Shown: positions 47,342-51,151 of the stretch, piece by piece
How the letters are laid out: each line of letters starts with the position of its first letter
Position numbering within the stretch: position 1 is the stretch's first letter
Source: Tubiluchus corallicola
Taxonomy: Eukaryota > Priapulida > Priapulimorpha > Priapulimorphida > Tubiluchidae
Length of the DNA: 51,151 bases
Direction: 5' to 3'
Assembly (NCBI GenBank): GCA_030141605.1
Contig: JAQGDQ010000848.1
Location: 1 to 51,151, forward strand
Made by a program: the position numbers and the translations under genes
Notes under the pieces: generated by a model
Told to the model about the DNA's origin: nothing
The model's database searches: none
What the model saw: only the letters and a program-made list of their open reading frames with translations

Positions 47342-49131
47342 CTGGCAGCCATTTGCAATGGCTGATCTGATGGGTGGAGTGGTGCCCTAGCTACCACTAA
47401 ATGTATTGGATTACCTCAGGCCTTAGCTATAGCAACTTGCCTAGTTATACAGCCTTGTACCTATATTCCTGTGACAAATCTGCTAAGCAATTATTTGAGA
47501 AAACCCACTACATTTACTGGCAGCCATTTGCAGTGGCTGATCTGATGGGTGGAGTGGTGCCCCAGCTACCACTAAATGTATTGGATTATCTCAGGCCTTA
47601 GCTATAGCAACCTGCCTAGTTATACTGCCTTGTACCTATATTCCTGTGACAAATCTGCTAAGCAATTATTTGAGAAAACCCACTACATTTACTGGCAGCC
47701 ATTTGCAATGGCTGATCTGATGGGTGGAGTGGTGGCCCAGCTACCACTAAATGTATTGGATTATCTCAGGCCTTAGCTATAGCAACCTGCCTAGTTACAC
47801 TGCCTTGTACCTATATTCCTGTGACAAATCTGCTAAGCAATTATTTGAGAAAACCCACTACATATACTGGCAGCCATTTGCAATGGCTGATCTGATGGGT
47901 GGAGTGGTGCCCCAGCTGCCATTAAATGTATTGGATTATCCCATACCTTAGCTTTAGTAACTTGCCTAGTTATATTGCCCTGTACCTATATTCCTGTGAC
48001 AAATCTGCTAAGCAATTATTTGAGAAAACCCACTACATTTACTAGCAGCCATTTGCAATGGCTGATCTGATGGGTGGAGTGGTGCCCCAGCTGCCATTAA
48101 ATGTATTGGATTATCCCATACCTTAGCTTTAGTAACTTGCCTAGTTATATTGCCCTGTACCTATGTTCCTGTGACAAATCTGCTAAGCAATTATTTGAGA
48201 AAACCCACTACATTTACTGGCAGCCATTTGCAATGGCTGATCTGATGGGTGGAGTGGTGCCCCAGCTGCCATTAAATGTATTGGATTACCTCAGGCCATA
48301 GCTATAGCAACTTGTTTAATTATATTGCCTTGTGCCTATATTCCTGTGACAAATCTGCTAAGCAATTATTCGAGAAAACCCACTGCATTTACTAGCAGCC
48401 ATTTGCAATGGCTGATCTGATGGGTGGAGTGGTGCCCCAGCTGCCATTAAATGTATTGGATTATCCCATACCTTAGCTTTAGTAACTTGCCTAGTTATAT
48501 TGCCCTGTACCTATATTCCTGTGACAAATCTGGTAAGCAATTATTTGAGAAAACCCACTACATTTACTGGCAGCCATTTGCAATGGCTGATCTGATGGGT
48601 GGAGTGGTGCCCCAGCTGCCATTAAATGTATTTGATTACCTCAGGCCATAGCTATAGCAACTTGTTTAATTATATTGCCTTGTACCTATATTCCTGTGAC
48701 AAATCTGCTAAGCAATTATTCGAGAAAACCCACTACATTTACTGGCAGCCATTTTCAATGGCTGATCTGATGGGTGGAGTGGTGCCCCAGCTGCCATTAA
48801 ATGCATTGGATTAGCTCAGGCCTCTGCTATTCAACATGTCCAGTTACATAACCTTCCTCTTTTATCCTGCCTCAAATCTGTTAAGCAATTATTTGAGAAA
48901 ACCCACTACATTTACTGGCAGCTATTTGCAATGGCTGATCTGATGTGTGGAGTGGTGCCCCAGCTGCCATTAAATGTATTGGATTATCCCATACCTTAGC
49001 TATGGCAACTTGCCTAGTTATATTGCCTTGTACCTATATTCCTGTGACAAATCTGCTAAGCAAGTATTTGAGAGAACCCACTACATTTACTAGCAGCCAT
49101 TTGCAATGGCTGATCTGATGGGTGGAGTGGT
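47342..49131. repeat. 175-bp satellite array 2 (about 10 monomers)
   Basis: Length 1790 bp, two full monomers fewer than array 1 after allowing for its 16-bp deletion. Monomers of two sequence classes (CTCAGGCCTTAGCTATAGCA and CCCATACCTTAGCTTTAGTA) are grouped, not mixed at random. Confidence 0.95.
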
Positions 49132-49994
49132 GTCAAGCTGCCATTAAATATGTCGTGCTATTACAACCTTCCTTAACAATTTACATTTTGCCTATATTCC
49201 TGCCATAATTGTGCTCCCTTTGTACCCCTCTGACTGATACCAATTGTTTGAAAAAACGATTGTACATACTATACAATTGTCCACTGGTAGGTGGCATCAC
49301 AGATTCCATTAAATGAATTGGCTTGCTCCTATGTCTACTTTTGCAATCCGATTATTGATGTATCTTTGCACCTACATTCCTGCTGCTAAATGTGCCCCAG
49401 CAATTCAAAGAACCCACATATCCTTTAGATCTCTACCTCCAATTTTCCCTCTAATTGTTCACCAAAACAGGAAAGCCATATAACCCTAAATGTTGATGAA
49501 CATGACTGCCGAAGTTATGCCATGGTTGCCATTAGGTATGTTAGATTGCCCTGTATCTTTGCTGTCCTACAGACTTACTAATCACACAACTGCTTAATTT
49601 GCAACCAGTGCTTACTAAAATTCCTGTCATCTCACACAAATACGTTTCCAACGAACCCGTTATATGCAGCACTTAGCATGATTTGGCTCTTACTACTAAC
49701 TAATATTTTCCAAATCATCCCAGAACTCGCCACGTGGAGGCGGCTGCATATGAGTTCCATAAAAAAACGCATAAAAACTAATTACAAATTGTTAATGTCT
49801 AAGATATATGCAAGTTAAAAAATTCACACAGGATCACGGGATAGTGTTTACTTGTTTAATGCATGAAGTGTAAGGTAAAAAATTGGTTACAGAAGAAATT
49901 TGACTAACCAAAATACAAACTGCAAAGCAGTCGAAAAACAACCTACTAAATGCTCGTGCAAAATCTCATTACAGTCTATAGTAAATCACATTTG
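49132..49994. repeat. Higher-order repeat, diverged-monomer block 3
   Basis: Third copy of the block, 863 bp. The 107-codon frame of blocks 1 and 2 is interrupted by stops soon after 49570, so it is not under coding constraint. Confidence 0.9.
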
Positions 49995-51151
49995 CTGGCA
50001 GCCATTTGCAATGGCTGATCTGATGGGTGGAGTGGTGCCCTAGCTACCACTACATGTATTGGATTACCTCAGGCCTTAGCTATAGCAACTTGCCTAGTTA
50101 TACAGCCTTGTACCTATATTCCTGTGACAAATCTGCTAAGCAATTATTTGAGAAAACCCACTACATTTACTGGCAGCCATTTGCAGTGGCTGATCTGATG
50201 GGTGGAGTGGTGCCCCAGCTACCACTAAATGTATTGGATTATCTCAGGCCTTAGCTATAGCAACCTGCCTAGTTATACTGCCTTGTACCTATATTCCTGT
50301 GACAAATCTGCTAAGCAATTATTTGAGAAAACCCACAACATTTACTGGCAGCCATTTGCAATGGCTGATCTGATGGGTGGAGTGGTGCCCCAGCTACCAC
50401 TAAATGTATTGGATTATCTCAGGCCTTAGCTATAGCAACCTGCCTAGTTATACTGCTTGGTACCTATATTCCTGTGACAAATCTGCTAAGCAATTATTTG
50501 AGAAAACCCACTACATTTACTGGCAGCCATTTGCAGTGGCTGATCTGATGGGTGGAGTGGTGCCCCAGCTACCACTAAATGTATTGGATTATCTCAGGCC
50601 TTAGCTATAGCAACCTGCCTAGTTATACTGCCTTGTACCTATATTCCTGTGACAAATCTGCTAAGCAATTATTTGAGAAAACCCACTACATTTACTAGCA
50701 GCCATTTGCAATGGCTGATCTGATGGGTGGAGTGGTGCCCCAGCTGCCATTAAATGTATTGGATTATCCCATACCTTAGCTTTAGTAACTTGCCTAGTTA
50801 TATTGCCCTGTACCTATATTCCTGTGACAAATCTGCTAAGCAATTATTTGAGAAAACCCACTACATTTCCTGGCAGCCATTTGCAATGGCTGATCTGATG
50901 GGTGGAGTGGTGCCCCAGCTGCCATTAAATGTATTGGATTATCCCATACCTTAGCTTTAGTAACTTGCCTAGTTATATTGCCCTGTACCTATATTCCTGT
51001 GACAAATCTGGTAAGCAATTATTTGAGAAAACCCACTACATTTACTGGCAGCCATTTGCAATGGCTGATCTGATGGGTGGAGTGGTGCCCCAGCTGCCAT
51101 TAAATGTATTGGATTACCTCAGGCCATAGCTATAGCAACTTGTTTAATTAT
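49995..51151. repeat. 175-bp satellite array 3, running off the window
   Basis: At least 6.6 monomers in the same order of classes as the start of array 2, so the higher-order unit repeats. The right end is open. Confidence 0.95.

Noticed and set aside
47401-51129. Series of 66-codon frames (MYWI...) spaced every 175 bp
   Set aside because: They are produced by the satellite monomer and overlap in rotating frames; no start context, splice signals or coding constraint.

Overview
This window is AT-rich eukaryotic DNA, almost certainly from an invertebrate animal and probably a marine one. The genes have GT-AG introns, proteins of animal type, and are separated by long non-coding stretches packed with microsatellites, LINE 3' ends, SINEs, MITEs and satellite DNA. 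I cannot place the lineage more closely from sequence alone.

Layout from left to right. (1) 1-2445: the 3' end of an unrecognised gene on the + strand, two phase-compatible exons whose intron carries a 17-bp minisatellite. (2) 2446-7150: spacer with a 25-bp satellite of about 1 kb, a triplicated LINE 3' end, an (ATTT)n run and a piggyBac-like TTAA MITE. (3) 7151-16895: ten exons of a ZIP zinc transporter (SLC39A, LIV-1 subfamily) with His/Asp-rich ectodomain, PAL-like motif and the HNxSDG and HELPHELGD metal-site motifs; the first exon or exons are not identified. (4) 16896-27874: downstream/intergenic DNA with GA tracts, a 5S-rRNA-derived SINE flanked by a 12-bp target-site duplication, a 391-bp (AG)n run, a (TATC)/(TCCA) array and LINE pieces. 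(5) 27875-39354: the end of a copine/RGLG-type von Willebrand A gene; a membrane-segment exon is joined across a 10.5-kb intron to one large vWA exon. The intron holds a second MITE copy, a second 5S SINE with target-site duplication, LTR-like, LINE and tRNA-SINE remnants, and a few antisense open frames. (6) 39355-41900: LINE 3' end with an (AAT)n tail and a concentric TAAG/CAAG/CACG microsatellite. (7) 41930-51151: a satellite block of 175-bp monomers arranged in higher-order repeats of about 2.99 and 2.66 kb, running off the right end.

The two well-identified genes (zinc import; copine-like vWA protein) have no obvious functional link. The most notable features are the 5S-derived SINE pair, the membrane-anchored RGLG-like copine without a RING finger, the higher-order satellite, and the recurrent association of LINE 3' ends with microsatellites. 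Exon borders were called by eye from splice signals, phase and family conservation.
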